A stretch of DNA of 64,000 bases from Crotophaga sulcirostris (lineage: Eukaryota > Chordata > Aves > Cuculiformes > Crotophagidae): NCBI GenBank assembly GCA_013397455.1, contig VYZB01000095.1, positions 727,396 through 791,395 on the forward strand. The letters run 5' to 3'. Within the stretch, counting starts at the first letter, position 1, and every line of letters starts with the position of its first letter. Below, piece after piece: positions 23,367 through 35,800 of the stretch. The notes beneath the pieces are model-generated. The model made no database searches. It worked only from the letters and a program-made list of their open reading frames with translations, and was not told the DNA's origin. Made by a program: the position numbers and the translations under genes.

Positions 23367-26300
23367 TTTGCATCTATGATGATAAAATCTGCTTTGAAAA
23401 TTTATTAACTCGAGGCTGAAGGCAGACTGTATTATAGTGTTTGCACTTTACTCTGTTTTTTATAAAAACATTTTTGTTAAATGGCAACATTTCTTTTGGT
23501 TTATTCTAGAAATGCTGGAAGTTTAAACCATTTCTTTGAAAACTGCAGCAAACTAACTGAGGGTCTGTCTTCTTACAGGGAAGAACACCCGAGTAGGTGT
23601 TGGAATATTTATCAGTATAAGCTAATCAGTTAGTCATTGTAATTTTGGTTGATGGTTATGAAAGCTTCATAATAGTATACTTTTATTATGTTTCCTGTCT
23701 GTGGGATCATATGCATGAGTAGCTGTCTTTGAAATATTTGTCGTACAGAGTAACCACTGCACCTGTGTCAGTTTGTTATTCAGAGCCTTTTAAGAATATT
23801 GTCATAGATTTTTAGAAGGAAGTTGAATAGCTAACCTCCAGAGTACAGTGAAATAACTTTATTAGGCATTATAAGTAATGTCATTGAGTTTGTTTTGTGT
23901 GTCTCATATTAAATCAGTTCAGTTAGCTGTTTGTTTTGAATCCCTGTAGTTATTAAGTCCTCAATCTAGAGCAGAACCAATCTGGTAATAGCAAGACTAC
24001 AAATGAAGTTTCAAAAGTCTAAAGCAGAGATGTTGTTGGCTGAACTATGGCGTAATTAGGTTTCTTCTCGCTCATGTCCCATCAATTCCTTGCTGCAGAA
24101 GTGACCACTGAAACTACTGGAAGTTTTCATTGATTGAAGCAACATAGCAGAAAATTATTGTGGAAATTATGAACAGCAATCCCCCTTAGAAGACTGATGT
24201 ATTGTTTAAATTCAAAAGACTTGCTGCATTCTATCAGGCTAAAGTCAAGGAGTCTCTCTGGTGGGCAGCTGTTCACCTCTGAGATACCTTCTGAGCACTC
24301 CTGGTTATGAATTGTAATCAAAATTTACCAGCTCAAGATGTAGTATAACAGAGAATTTTGTTTCAGTTGTTGAACCTGCCTGTACTTTAATATGGTGTGA
24401 GTAGTCTTTAGAGGTCAGTCATGAGAAATGTGGGAAGGAAAGTGGATTGGAGGATCCGGAGGGTGCTTGACTTCTGCATCTTGGATGAATTAGATGTTCA
24501 GGAATTTCATGTGGAGGAGATATTGCTAGACCTGCATTGCAGGTAATTTCACATGCAGACGTTTGCGCAGCGTATCTGGGAATACTGACGGATTGTTGAT
24601 GGTTATTGAATATACAAGACATCATTTTAATGAGGCAGTATCATTAGTTATGAAGTTTGGACTAGTGATTTCTTTCATTTTATTTAGAGTAACTTCAGGA
24701 ATTTAAATCCCATGTTTTTTAGGAAAGTACTGTAGAGCAAGTTGAATTTCCTTTATTGAATGAAATAATTTTTTCCCTTGGAAACTAAATGTAACAAGAA
24801 TTTAATAATTCATGAATTGAGCTTCAACATCTTTTAAATAATAGATAGACTGTCATGCTAAGTTCAGCTGAAAACTTACAGAGCATACGTTTTTATGTTT
24901 TTCTTTGACATTTCGAAGAATTACGGAACTACAAACATTTATTTTGTATTTTTGCTCATTGCAATATTTTATTCCTTTCAGGTTGATTTAAGAAATAAAA
25001 CCAACAGTTTAGAAAAAAAGTAACTAGCTTAGTTTCTGAGGGAAAAAGGGAATAGAAGAGAGAGAAGCCCTAGGTACACGTTCATAAATGATTCACTGGA
25101 CTTTTGGCTAACAGAACAGTTTCATAAAAACTTGGTTTATTATTTTTCTTATCAATGGAATCAAATGTTAAATAGCTCTACTGGAAAGTGCTGTAAGGTT
25201 GACTAACAATTATATCTCTGTCATCTCTGCTGTCTTTGTCCTTTTCAAAATAATCAGACTGGATTTATTTTATTGGTTATAGAAATATTTTCCAGAGGGT
25301 GTGGCAAACTGCAGAAGCAGTGTGCCATTTTGTGATTTTTTTTTGGATACTGGAAGGATAGGTAGGCTCTTGCTTAAAGTGAAAGGAACCTAAAAGTTTT
25401 CCCTGCTGCTGACTTTCAGTGGAACTTTGAGCCCTGTTGTGCTACACCGCTGGACATGAAGTGTCCCAGAAGAGGTGGGGACGAAGCCCGTCCTGGCACG
25501 TGGTGTCCCCTGTCCCTCTGCCGTGTGTCACAGAGTTCTTTACTGTCTGTGTGTCTCCTTCTTTTTGCAAGGGTGTGGTCATGTCAGACAGACCAGGTTA
25601 GCTCTTTGGGGTTTTTAGTGCTGTTTCCTAAGGAGAGGGACAATGTGTGACCAAGCTGCCTGTGTGCAGGTGTGTGTTGAGTGATGTGCTCTGTTCTTAA
25701 CCAGTGCTGAATCTGCAGGTTGGTTTTAACCAGACACAACACGACATAGAGTTTTCAGACAGCTTAAAGCCTACAATTTTTCATGAAGCTAAATATCTAG
25801 AATTTCTCTGCTCTTTTCAATGTGTACTCCTAGTGAGGCAGAAACCTGAAACACAGACTCAGCCTATTAGACAACAGATAATCTACAGTGGAAGGTGATG
25901 CTATAAATGTTACATATATTGCAATCCAGAAGAAAAACCCAAAACAGACACAAAACTTGTTAGGTCTTAAAGCATCCAATACAGCATCACAAACCCATGA
26001 GGCTTTACTTGTTCAATGATTCATGTACCTACTTTGTAATATCAGTTCAGTGGAGGAGCAACTGACTTCCCAGTGATGGATTGCCTCATCTATCTTGGAA
26101 AGACTGCTACAGATTTCATAATAAGTAGCCTCTTCTCTGTTATTTTGGAAAATTCTTCAAATGCCAGAAATTAAAAGAATATTTTCCTTCTTTTATTCCC
26201 ATGAGAGTGCATCCTCCTTTCCAAGTCCCCCTTTTTCTATGCAAAGGAAGTTGATGCTGGAGTTGGTGAGGACAAAAAAAATGTTATTTTTTAATTATTG

Positions 26301-26544
26301 GCAGTTAAAAGTGTTTTATAGGATCTTCTAGTGTGACTGTTGTTTGGTTAGAGGTTTGAAGTTTTTGAAATTAATGGTGTTGATATGTTCTGTTGCACCA
26401 AATGAAGAAAGAGACAATAGGGGTTTGTTTGAACAGATGTAGTTACCATTCTGTCAAGTTATTTATGAAAGACCTTAGATATCTCTAGTAATAATTTATA
26501 ATTCTTAATTTAGCTTTATTTTAACTTTTCTTCTCTGTGTGCAG

Positions 26545-26573
26545 GGTTGAAGAAGCAAAGGAGTAAGAAGTAC
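26545..26573 (+). other. Possible 29-base purine-rich micro-exon
   Basis: A strong pyrimidine tract (TTTTCTTCTCTGTGTG) ending in CAG lies just before base 26545, and a donor-like GTAAGAT begins at 26574. The 29 bases between are purine-rich (AGAAGCAAAGGAGTAAGAAG), like exonic splicing enhancers. Only one of three frames is open, giving Leu-Lys-Lys-Gln-Arg-Ser-Lys-Lys-Tyr. The base before the donor is C rather than the preferred G. It could be a micro-exon, an exon of a non-coding RNA, or chance. Confidence 0.15.
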
Positions 26574-28268
26574 GTAAGATTCCAGAGACTTTTTAGATTT
26601 CAAATTTGAATTGTTTGAAATGGTAGATAGTATTTCACCATACCTATGCCTTTGTCTCATACTGTTTACAAACTGTGAACTTGCGTCATATTAGTCAAAT
26701 GGGAACAATCAAAATTTTAAGGCAATTATTATCTTTCAAATAGATACTCCAAGCGTAGAAAGATAACATTGGCACAGACTATTAACTGGCAAAAATCAAT
26801 CGAAACTTCACTGTGATAAATGTTCCCATGTGTGAAATTACAGTGAATCTGCATTCAATTCCAGCTTGTTCAACTCCATGGAAATAGTTTTCTAATCTGG
26901 GTGGCTATTTGCAATAACTCATCAAGGTAATAATAGTGTTTATTGTACAATAGCTTATCGCTTAAGTCTTGACATGTAACTTTTACAATTTCATTGAAGG
27001 GGAAATACGTTAATATTAAAATCAGAAGAGCTTGGGTTCTTTTTCTGTTCTTTTAGGTACTTGAACATATTTCTTGAAGTCTCCAAAAATGTAAAAGAAA
27101 TAGGAAAATTCCTATTGACTACCTCGTGCACCAAGTTGGGCTGATCTCATGTGGCTCTTTCTGTAGAGAAAGGACAGAAACAGTTAATTTTTTATTTGGA
27201 ACTAATAAATAAAGCTTTTTCCTTGATTGCTCATAGGTTGGAGCCCCGAGAGAAGAGCTGGCTAAGTTAAGTTCCCAGCTCCGTTACAGATTGGTCTCTT
27301 AGCCCATGAAAAACCTCACAGTTAGAAGGAAGAAGGCAAAATCTGCCCTAGCTGGATATTTTTAGCGTGGTTTCACCTGAACGCTCAGATTATTATCAAT
27401 AGTCTTTGTAGCATGATTATACCCAGGAGCATAATTTCTGGCAAAGGTTTCTCGTACAAAATGCTATAAAAATTCATTATTAAAAGATAACGCTGCTCCA
27501 AAACTCTTCTAGCATAAGTAGTTTCAGACTCAAATTGTGTGATTTGGCATAACACCATTTTGTTCTCCTTTGTTATGCTATTTGACAGCTAAGCCTCTGT
27601 GTTCCTTTCTGATAATTTATTTCAAAAAGATTGTCACAAACTAAAAGTTTTTCCTCAGACGATTTTTCATCAAGCACCTTTTCACAAGATATTTCCTTTT
27701 CTTATTGGGAATGTTGCAAACAACTTAATCTCAAGGGGAGAAGAGTGCTAATATTTGGTGGTGGAAGAAAATAATTTGAATGTGATAGTGCAATGGTAGG
27801 AACATTTTGATTAAAAAAGCAGGAATATTCAGTCATTCTATCTAGCAGACCATATGTACATGAAAAGCCTATCTTCATTCTTATCATTCTGGGTGCTTAT
27901 TTTCAATGGGATGATTGATTGGTGAGATTCCTATTTCTGCACCTTTCATCTATCTACAGTACTTTCATAAATGTTGAATTAAGCAGTTTTTATGAAACTT
28001 ATCATAAACCGGAGTATTCATTGAAAGTGACTGTGACAAAGTGGATTCCCCTACTCTTGAACTTCAACAGCAGTATTGCCCAATACATTTATTTCTGCTT
28101 GGCTAAAAGCACAATCTTGATGGTTTTTTTTTTACACATTTTTCACTCTAAGAAAAATTATAGAGGGAAGAAGACTGAAGAACTTTTGAGGAAAGGAAAA
28201 GAAAATGTCTTGGTTTGAAGACATCTTCCTTCTTTTTCTCAGCTGTGGAAAGTGAGACTACTGTCTTT

Positions 28269-28314
28269 ATAAAAGTTTGTCGTTAAATCAACTTTTACAA
28301 AGACAAACTTTTAT
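28269..28314. repeat. 13-bp perfect inverted repeat
   Basis: ATAAAAGTTTGTC (28269-28281) and GACAAACTTTTAT (28302-28314) are exact reverse complements separated by 20 bases. The loop itself contains a related CAACTTTTAC word. No target-site duplication was seen, so there is no evidence that these are transposon termini. Confidence 0.8.
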
Positions 28315-31300
28315 CTTTCTTTTGTTCTTAATACCATTTTGGTTTGGCCCATTCCCTCTACAATTGCCTTTTTATCTGAAAGTAATACCGCAAAGCCTTT
28401 GTCTATCTTGGATTCTTGTATGTCGTTGGAACTAGTGCTGTCTTATGCATGCATGGTTTGTGCAGGTTATTTTTGGTTAAAAGTAAATTATGTTATAGTA
28501 ACTGTTGAATTGTGGATATCCCATATCAAGACAGAAAAAAAAAAGTTGGAAATTTTTCCTTTTTACCTGAGACTGATGTTGGGCTTTAGGAAGTGACTAT
28601 GACCCCTATGCAGTTCTGTAGCTGGACAGAACCATTGACAGTTTATTGCAGCTGACAAATTTCCTCTTGGGTGACCCTAATGAATCATCCCATGTTAGAA
28701 TTTGAAAGGGCTAAATTTTGTACTTCACCCACAAAGATGTGAGTCCACAGTCATGTTCAAATGCTTGGGGTTATCAGGCAGTTTGGTTTCTCTGGAGGTG
28801 TCAGAGTTCCACTGCATTACACTGGCAGGCGCTTTTGGTACCACAATATTCCATTAAGTATCTTCCAAATTGGGCTTATATTTTTCCTGGGAAAAAAAGA
28901 TACATAAATGCTTGATTTACAGGAACACATGGAACTTGCAGATGTATCAGTGTCATCACTTCCCCCAATAACTGAATTAAATGGCTGGAAAAGGACAATC
29001 AAGGTGGCTGTCACATGCCATTGCATGGAAGTTAGTACAACATCTGCTTTGCCTGCTGTTTCAGAAATCACTGGTGCATATTGTAATCAGGAATAGAATC
29101 TCTATGACTTTTTTCTTTTTATTGGTGAAGACTGTGCATGAGAAATGTTTAAATTCTGCTGAGAATAGCCTTTTCTGTGTTATGGCACCAGGTTGGTATT
29201 TCTACCCTGTTCAGTATTTAAGTTAAAAGAAGCTTGGAAAAAGGGCATTTCTCTTTTTCTTTTAGTCACTCTGACTTTTACCTTTTCATCATTTGCCCTG
29301 AGCACCTACTGCTCTTTACTTCTTCCTCTTGGGAGTGCCACCATTCATTGCCTGATAGTATTTTTGATGTATAGAGTGAGTTAATTGTAACTACAATAAT
29401 TGGTTGGTGTTTTGCTGTTGTAATTTGGTGTTTTCTCAGGAAAACATTAGAAGTGGCTGCAATATAAAGCGCTAATTAAAAGCGGTGTGAGGCATGGGCT
29501 TTCCGAAGGCATGAGGGAAAACTATCTATTAGTAGTGGAACTTCCAGTTAGAAGTATTTATGTTGCTTCCCTTGGGTATTATGATGGAAGGGTAAAACTT
29601 CCATACTATCAGGCATTTGTAAGCAATTCTCCATCTGGGACTTTAAATTGAACTGGTTCTATTCATCAGTATCCCCAGAACTCCTTGGATAATCATCTGC
29701 ATCTTCTAGTTGTGAGTGGCCATAGTCATATGTGCTGCTGGTGAAAGCAGAAATAAATGCTGCTTGCTGGACTTCGAAGCTACATGCTTTGTTTCTCACA
29801 CTACCAGACAATTCCTGTATCATGTTGGGCAATCTCTTGCTGATAAAATGGCTTTAGATACCACTAACTCACCACACGCATCGCATCACATATATTTAAG
29901 TGACTTGTTATAGAGATGATTTCTGTATTAGTTCCCAGCCATGATTTGGGGTGTGACTCCAGGTATCTGACAGAAGTGGAGGGAAGGTGTCAAACCTCCA
30001 TCATCCCTGACTTGGAAGTGCAGCAGTTCAGAAACAGAATAGTTGTGTAAGAACAGGAACACAATTGCCTCCTCCTTTTTCCATGCTTAAGTATGCATTT
30101 GGTGTATGCACTTTTCAGCAGTTCTAGTCTGCCTTATGCTTTCAGGTAAGCTTATAGCAATGGGAGCGGATGCTTGCTGATAGCTGTAGGCTAAATCATA
30201 CTTGCTCTGTTCAGTTGTCTGCATGAGTAGAGATCAGGGATAAAATCTGTTTCAAGTGTGCTTTTTATCATGTTGCGTTTCATTGTTTGGACAGTAATGC
30301 AGTAGATGAATTGGCCAGTACTGACCGTTTTTGACTCAAAGAGCAAAACACATCCTCCTATTAGCAACTCCATCTATTTAATAGCTTAGCACTAGGGGGA
30401 GGTGTCACTGACTATTTAGATTTTGTCTTTGACCTATTGCAGGCTGTCCTGCTGTTTTCTCATTATCCCAGATTGGTTTAGTAGATCGATGAGCAGCAAC
30501 TAGAAAAGAAGCCGAATTCACTGAGGATTGGATTTGGCTGCCCTGATTACTGCAAGACTCCTGGCAGCGTGGTGTGGACAGCCAGAGTACGCAGCAGTGT
30601 GAGCTTAACTGATGAACACGATCCATGAATGGTCAGTTAAGTCAACTGCAAGGTTAAAGAGCCAAATTCGTTCTTAGTGAGGAAGAGCTGTTGGCTATAG
30701 TAGACCAGTGACTGCTAGCACTGAGATTTTGCAGCAAAAGGAGTTCTAGGAAAATTAAGTCATATTTGATTTATCAGTACCACAATTTCTTGTTTCCTGA
30801 GAGTTCTGCCGGTGGTTGCGTATAGTATCTTTCACAGCAAGTAACTTTGAATTATTTATAACTGATTCGATTTGCAATGATAAAGTATGAGCGTTTTCCA
30901 GCCTAGAATTAGGCTAAGCAGTACTTTCTCCTTGAGCCCTTGCTGGTTATTAGAAGTCATTGTTGATCGCCAGTCCCAATGTGTTACATCAAGTTTGGTA
31001 TCAGCTTCTTGAACTCATCCAAACACAGGACATCTTGCAGCAGCCAAACTGGGCTGTAGCATCCTGGTGAGGCTATTGAAATCTGTAAAATTAATATTTC
31101 AGCATGTGTGGTTGTATCTGTGTGACGTCCTTCACCAGGGCTCATTGGTGGAACTGTAAGCAGAGTCAATCCCCTGCCAGAGCCAGCCTGGCCCCACCTG
31201 GAGTGCAAAAAGCTTTGGTTTGGTGGCTAAGAATACCGGTGGTGACCCTGGGATTTTGGGTGGGTTTTTGGACATGTTGGTATCGCAGTCCAGGTGTCTG

Positions 31301-31347
31301 TAGGCAAGTTACAATTGTGCTCAGGAGTAGTCCACAGAGTTGTTTCG

Positions 31348-32480
31348 GCAGAATTGTTTAAGAGAGTCCAACTGTAAACCTAACAGTGCCAAGTCCACCA
31401 CTACACCATGTCCCTAAGAATCACATCTACACGTCTTCTAACTATCTCCAGGGATGGTGACTTGACTTCTTCCCTGGGCAGACTGTTCTAATGTCAGATA
31501 ACCCTTTCAGTGAAGTAACATTTCCTAATACCTAGTTTAAACCTCCCATGGAACAACTTGAGGCCATTTCCTCTCATTCTATCACTTGTTACTTGGGAGA
31601 AGAGATCGACACACACCTCACTAGAACCTCCTTTCAGGTAACTGTAGAGAGTGATAAGGTCTCCCCTCTGACTCCTTTTCTCCAGACTGAACAACACCAG
31701 TTCTCTGCTTCTGATGGCTACTCTATTCCTGATAAAAACTAGGTTGCTGTTGGCCTTCTGGGCCATCTGGGCACACTGCTGGCTCATGACCAACACCTCC
31801 AGGTCCTTTTCTGCTGGGCAGCTTTCCGGCCATCCACCACCAAGCCTGTAGTGTTGTTGTGGTGGCCCAAGTGCAGGGCCTGACACTGAGCTGTGTAGAA
31901 CCCTTTACAGTTGGCCTCAGCCCATCAATCCAGCCTGCCCAGGTGCTTCCATAGAGCCTTCCTTCCCTAAAGCTGATCAACACTCCCAAGCAACTTGATG
32001 TTGTCTGCAATCTTGCTGAGGGAATACTCAATGCCCTCATGCAGATCATTCATGAAGATATTAAACAAAACCTGCCTCGCACTGAGCAATGGGGGACAAC
32101 AACCGTGACTAGCTGCCACCTGGGTTTAGCTCCATTCACCACAACTCTCTGGGCCCAGTCATCCAGCCAGCTTTTTACACAGTGAAGAGTACACCAGTCC
32201 AAGGCAGTTTTTCCAGAAGAATGCTGTATGACCTTACAACGTCTTTGTAGTCCTCCCGAGTTTCCTGCCCCTCCTTCTAAAGGTCATAAACTCCCTTTTT
32301 TTCCTGACTTCCAGTCAAAGTTCTCTGTTCAGCCAAGCTGATCTTCTTCCCTGACGACTTGTCTTTTAGCCTGTAGGGACCACCTGCTTCTGTGCCATTA
32401 AGACTTCCTCCTTGAGGAACGTCTAACCTTCCTGGACTAGTTACTCCTGCCTTGTACTGCGCAATGAAATGCTGAGTGCT
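31348..32480 (-). mobile_element. CR1 LINE, 3' half with internal deletions
   Basis: This is the largest repeat in the window. On the plus strand it begins with CAGAATTGTTTAA, a remnant of the CR1 3' end, and continues GAGTCCAACTGTAAACC, then CAGTGCCAAGTCCACCACTA and ACCATGTCCCTAAG. It then passes into the reverse complement of ORF2. Compared with the copy at 11.05 kb, about 25 bases near the 3' end are missing. The 5' part (about 32230-32460) corresponds to the linker between the endonuclease and reverse-transcriptase domains and is joined directly to the middle of the reverse-transcriptase domain, so the first part of that domain is deleted. Orientation is minus. The 5' boundary near 32480 is approximate. 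Confidence 0.95.
31494..32230 (-). pseudogene. CR1 ORF2 remnant (reverse transcriptase and C-terminal tail)
   Basis: Conceptual minus-strand reading gives, in order, CTLHCVKSWLDDWAQRVVV near 32190, the segment [19 protein letters not shown] near 32050, and IADN at 32000-32011 where active CR1 enzymes have F/YADD. The second catalytic Asp is therefore changed to Asn. After a frameshift, a 130-codon frame (31494-31886) carries ESCPAEKDLEVLVMSQQCAQ, then NRVAIRSREL joined straight to VLFSLEKRSQRGDLITLYSY, and closes on GNGLKLFHGRFKLGIRKCYF. About 60 codons that normally separate the 'RSRE' and 'LFSLEKR' blocks are missing, in frame. With frameshifts, lost residues and a missing N-terminal half, this copy cannot encode an active protein. 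Confidence 0.9.
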
Positions 32481-35400
32481 GTGTGAAATTCTCCTGCCTT
32501 GAAGAGATGAGTGCTTGATGCTTATTGAATGGCTGGTTTACTTCATGAATACTGACTCAGTTGATGGTTTTACTTACCTCGTGGGTGAGGCTGCATTTGG
32601 GAGCCTATTAGCTTACGAACTGAAATTAATTTGTGAGTTTATCTTTAACTGAGTTTAGTACTGCAGCATCAAATCATTTTTCTTGCAATTTAACTTAGCA
32701 TTGATTCCTCATTTAGTCAAAAATTTGAAATCTTACAGGCTACACAAGAAATTAGGTTCTTAATGACTGTTTTATTCAATTATTATAGAAATACTCGTCC
32801 TATCACAGTTAATGTTCCATTCTGAAATTGGCTTGAGAGGGAGTGTAAAATGTTACTTTTCTCTCTAAGTCTCCAATATCCTCATGAGTAATATCCTCAT
32901 ATGACATTCTAATGCAATTTTTAACCATGTTGTATTTCCTTTGTACAGTTTTATTTCATTTTGTTTCAGAATTTGAACCAAGAAATTATTAAAATGTGGT
33001 TTAAATTAGATTTTAAATGCTTTGAATTTTTTTTGACAAAGATTGTTTCTTACAGAGTTCTTAGCAGTTTTTCCAAAAATTAATTTTAACAAAACTTCAG
33101 AGTTGGGAAAGCCTCAAATTCTTTGTTATTTCTCAAGCAGCAGTAACAGAATAGTAATGGTTATTGTAATCCTTTTTGTTGATGGATAACATTCTTTAAC
33201 AGCAATTGATTTACGGAAAATTGATAGATAAATCTGACAGATATAATCCAACAAAGAGTTTTTGGAGGTGGGGATGGGATGGATTTTAGGATAATTTTTA
33301 GATGCATTTTACCATGACTGAAAGCTAGTGGCCAGAAGTTAGATGAAGAGATAGCATCTCCAGACTTTCCTTTCCAATTTTCTCACAAGAGATGACCAAC
33401 AGGCTTCTTCTGTCAAAAGGGAAAGATTTGATCACATAATGAGAGGAGGTATTGATGAGGAGAGGGCCCTAGGAAAGTGGAAACATATGCAATGAGATGA
33501 AATGGAAATACATTTCAGAAAAGTGCATTGGCATCTGCTTAGTTTGCAATCTAAGAAGTGACTTCCATTTAAATAGTCAGACTGCACAAAGGAATCTAAT
33601 TCACATAAATACTGAGCATTAAGGTGACGGCTTAAGTACATTATATTCAGTTGTAGTAGACACTGCTAAAAGTATAGTTCCTTTTAAACAGTAAGTAGTA
33701 AAGTATCCTAGCAAAAATTGAAATCTTTGCAATACAATAAATAAACAAACTGCTCTGCAGTGTGGTCAGGGAAAGCTCCTTCACGCCCAACATGTCACTC
33801 CAGTATTGGCACCTGTAGATACCGAAACAGGTGAATTATCTACGTAAAGGTGGTAAGAGGGAAAGAGGTGTGTTTGGGGAGTTTAATTAAACCAGTAGGT
33901 GGAGATATGTGGTGGTGTATTTCAAGTAGTTTCCAGGGAGTACTAGTAATATGGCATTGGGTGTTATTTTGAAGAAAATGAGCAAGAAATAGTTTTGAAT
34001 GTGGCAGTCACCGGGGTGTAAAAGGGGAGCCTGGGCAGGTAGGAGCCCAGGTGGAGGCTGGGAGGATGACTGTAGCTGAACAGCAAAGCAGCTTATTGCA
34101 TTTCCATTCTTCCATCCTTCCCCCTCTAATCAGAGAGAGGTCAAACTCTCTCTGCCGTATTTCAGTCTAACATACAGGTCAGTTTTACCCCCTCTGTAAC
34201 TGCACAAGAAGTATTTTGTGTAGTCATGGTGCCTTTTGGCCCTTTGGAATAGGGAAAAAGGATGTGTGTAGGGTGGGGTTAGTTGTTGTCCGCCCCTCCC
34301 TCCACTGCCCTTGTGAAAAATGCTGTGCAATATGATGCACTCTGGGGCAGTCTCTACTCTTGTTCTATGTGCCAAAAGCCTCCTGGCATGCTAAACACCT
34401 GGGGAGCTGTGCCCTGTGGGTTTGTAACCCAGCTGACAGCTTTAGCACAGAGAGTCTGCAATTAAAAATTCACAAATTGTTGATTGCAAATGAGGGTCAG
34501 CTGGATGACTCAAAATTACAGACAACTTCCTACCTGATCAAGTGCTTTGAAACAGTCATTTGTCTGTCGAATCAAAAGTCATTTGTCCATTTTAATAACA
34601 CTCCATCAGAGTGTGCTCTGCAAAGAGGTGGTGGAGATGGAGCAGAGCTTGCAGAACAGGCTGTGTGGAGAACGGAAAAATGAAGCTGTGGCTGGAGAGT
34701 CTGAAAATGCAGGTCTGCACGTGCAAAATGATCCATGCACACTTACACTAATACCTATTTGTGCATCCAAGGATGAACTACAGACATTGGTTCCTGATTT
34801 TCTTTCTTGTACTTTTCTTTAGATTATCGTCTACATTCTCTTTACCTGTTGTCTGCAAGTGCTGTTTCTTCAGCCCCTACATAAAGAATCAGCTCTGAAT
34901 TTCTAATAGAGTCTTTACTTTGCTTCTGTTCTGTAATTCTTGTCCCAAAATGTTTAACTGTTCCTGAAAAGGCTATCAATTTATTTCTAGTTAATTAGGA
35001 AAAAAGTCAACATTTTATGATCTTTTCGTGTGCAAAGGCTCTGTAAGTTGTCCATTCAGTCTACTGAATTCTGTCTCCAGATCTATCTATGATATCCAAT
35101 GAAATGCTTTTGAGAGAGAATTACTAAGGTAATGTGGTAGTTAGCATCAATTAAGATAAAAAATAGAGACAAATATAAATACATATCCTGATTCCTTCTG
35201 AGTGAAATCATAAGAACTTCTTTATACTCTAGACTGGGCAAATGTGTTATGGAAAGTAATATTTTGACATATATGGTTTAATCTGCCAAATTCTATTCTT
35301 CCAGAATTATTGTTTCTAAGTTCTTATTGTTTATAAAATAGAAGTTGGAAATTGGCTTTTTTGTAATGTATTTTTTGTCTTCTAGAATTTATGAAGAATT

Positions 35401-35788
35401 ATCCACATATAGGTTGCTAAAGAAATTCAAGTGGTTGATGCATTGACTTGAGTGCTATCCCACAGTTTTTAAAAGCTCCTTCAATTGCAGGTAGCATTGT
35501 TAGTTCATTGTGTTCAGATCACATGCAAGGAGCAAGGCTTTTTAAACAGAAGGTGTACTGCTGGCCTATTGATTTAATACATCTTTTACTGTGGAGTGTT
35601 ACCTTGGTCACCAGGGTGGCTTCAACTAGGCATACCTGTGTGGGAGTTGTGAGATAGCAAACCTTTTTATAACAACTTACATGGCAATTAATATTAAAGA
35701 CTGCATGTAATTATCCCATCCTTATTTCAGAAGAAATTAATACACGCTTTTGAAAAGCACTTAGGAATAGGAAGGTAAAAAATGGCTT

Positions 35789-35800
35789 CCCCCCCCCCCC
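35789..35800 (+). repeat. Poly-C run (C12)
   Basis: Twelve consecutive C lie in AT-rich surroundings. On the minus strand this is a G12 run, which may be prone to slippage or G-quadruplex-type structure. No gene adjoins it. Confidence 0.85.

Larger units (their letters stand above)
15198..31347. other. Long unique stretch, no gene seen
   Basis: About 16 kb without a recognisable gene or interspersed repeat. It contains A- or T-rich runs (18051-18083, 19508-19536, 21237-21248), a compact AT palindrome (22168-22202), a 20-bp tandem dimer (23327-23366), an inverted repeat (28269-28314) and a possible micro-exon (26545-26573). Open frames are under about 115 codons, mostly mirrored on the other strand, and show no family signature. 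It is most simply an intron of an unseen gene or an intergenic desert. Confidence 0.5.

Noticed and set aside
28918..29015. Possible exon after TTGATTTACAG reading EHMELADVSVSSLPPITEL
   Set aside because: The only donor-like site (AAG-GTGGCT) is weak and other frames are equally open.
31723..32049. 108-codon minus-strand frame
   Set aside because: It is a frame-shifted reading of CR1 ORF2, already explained by the LINE copy.
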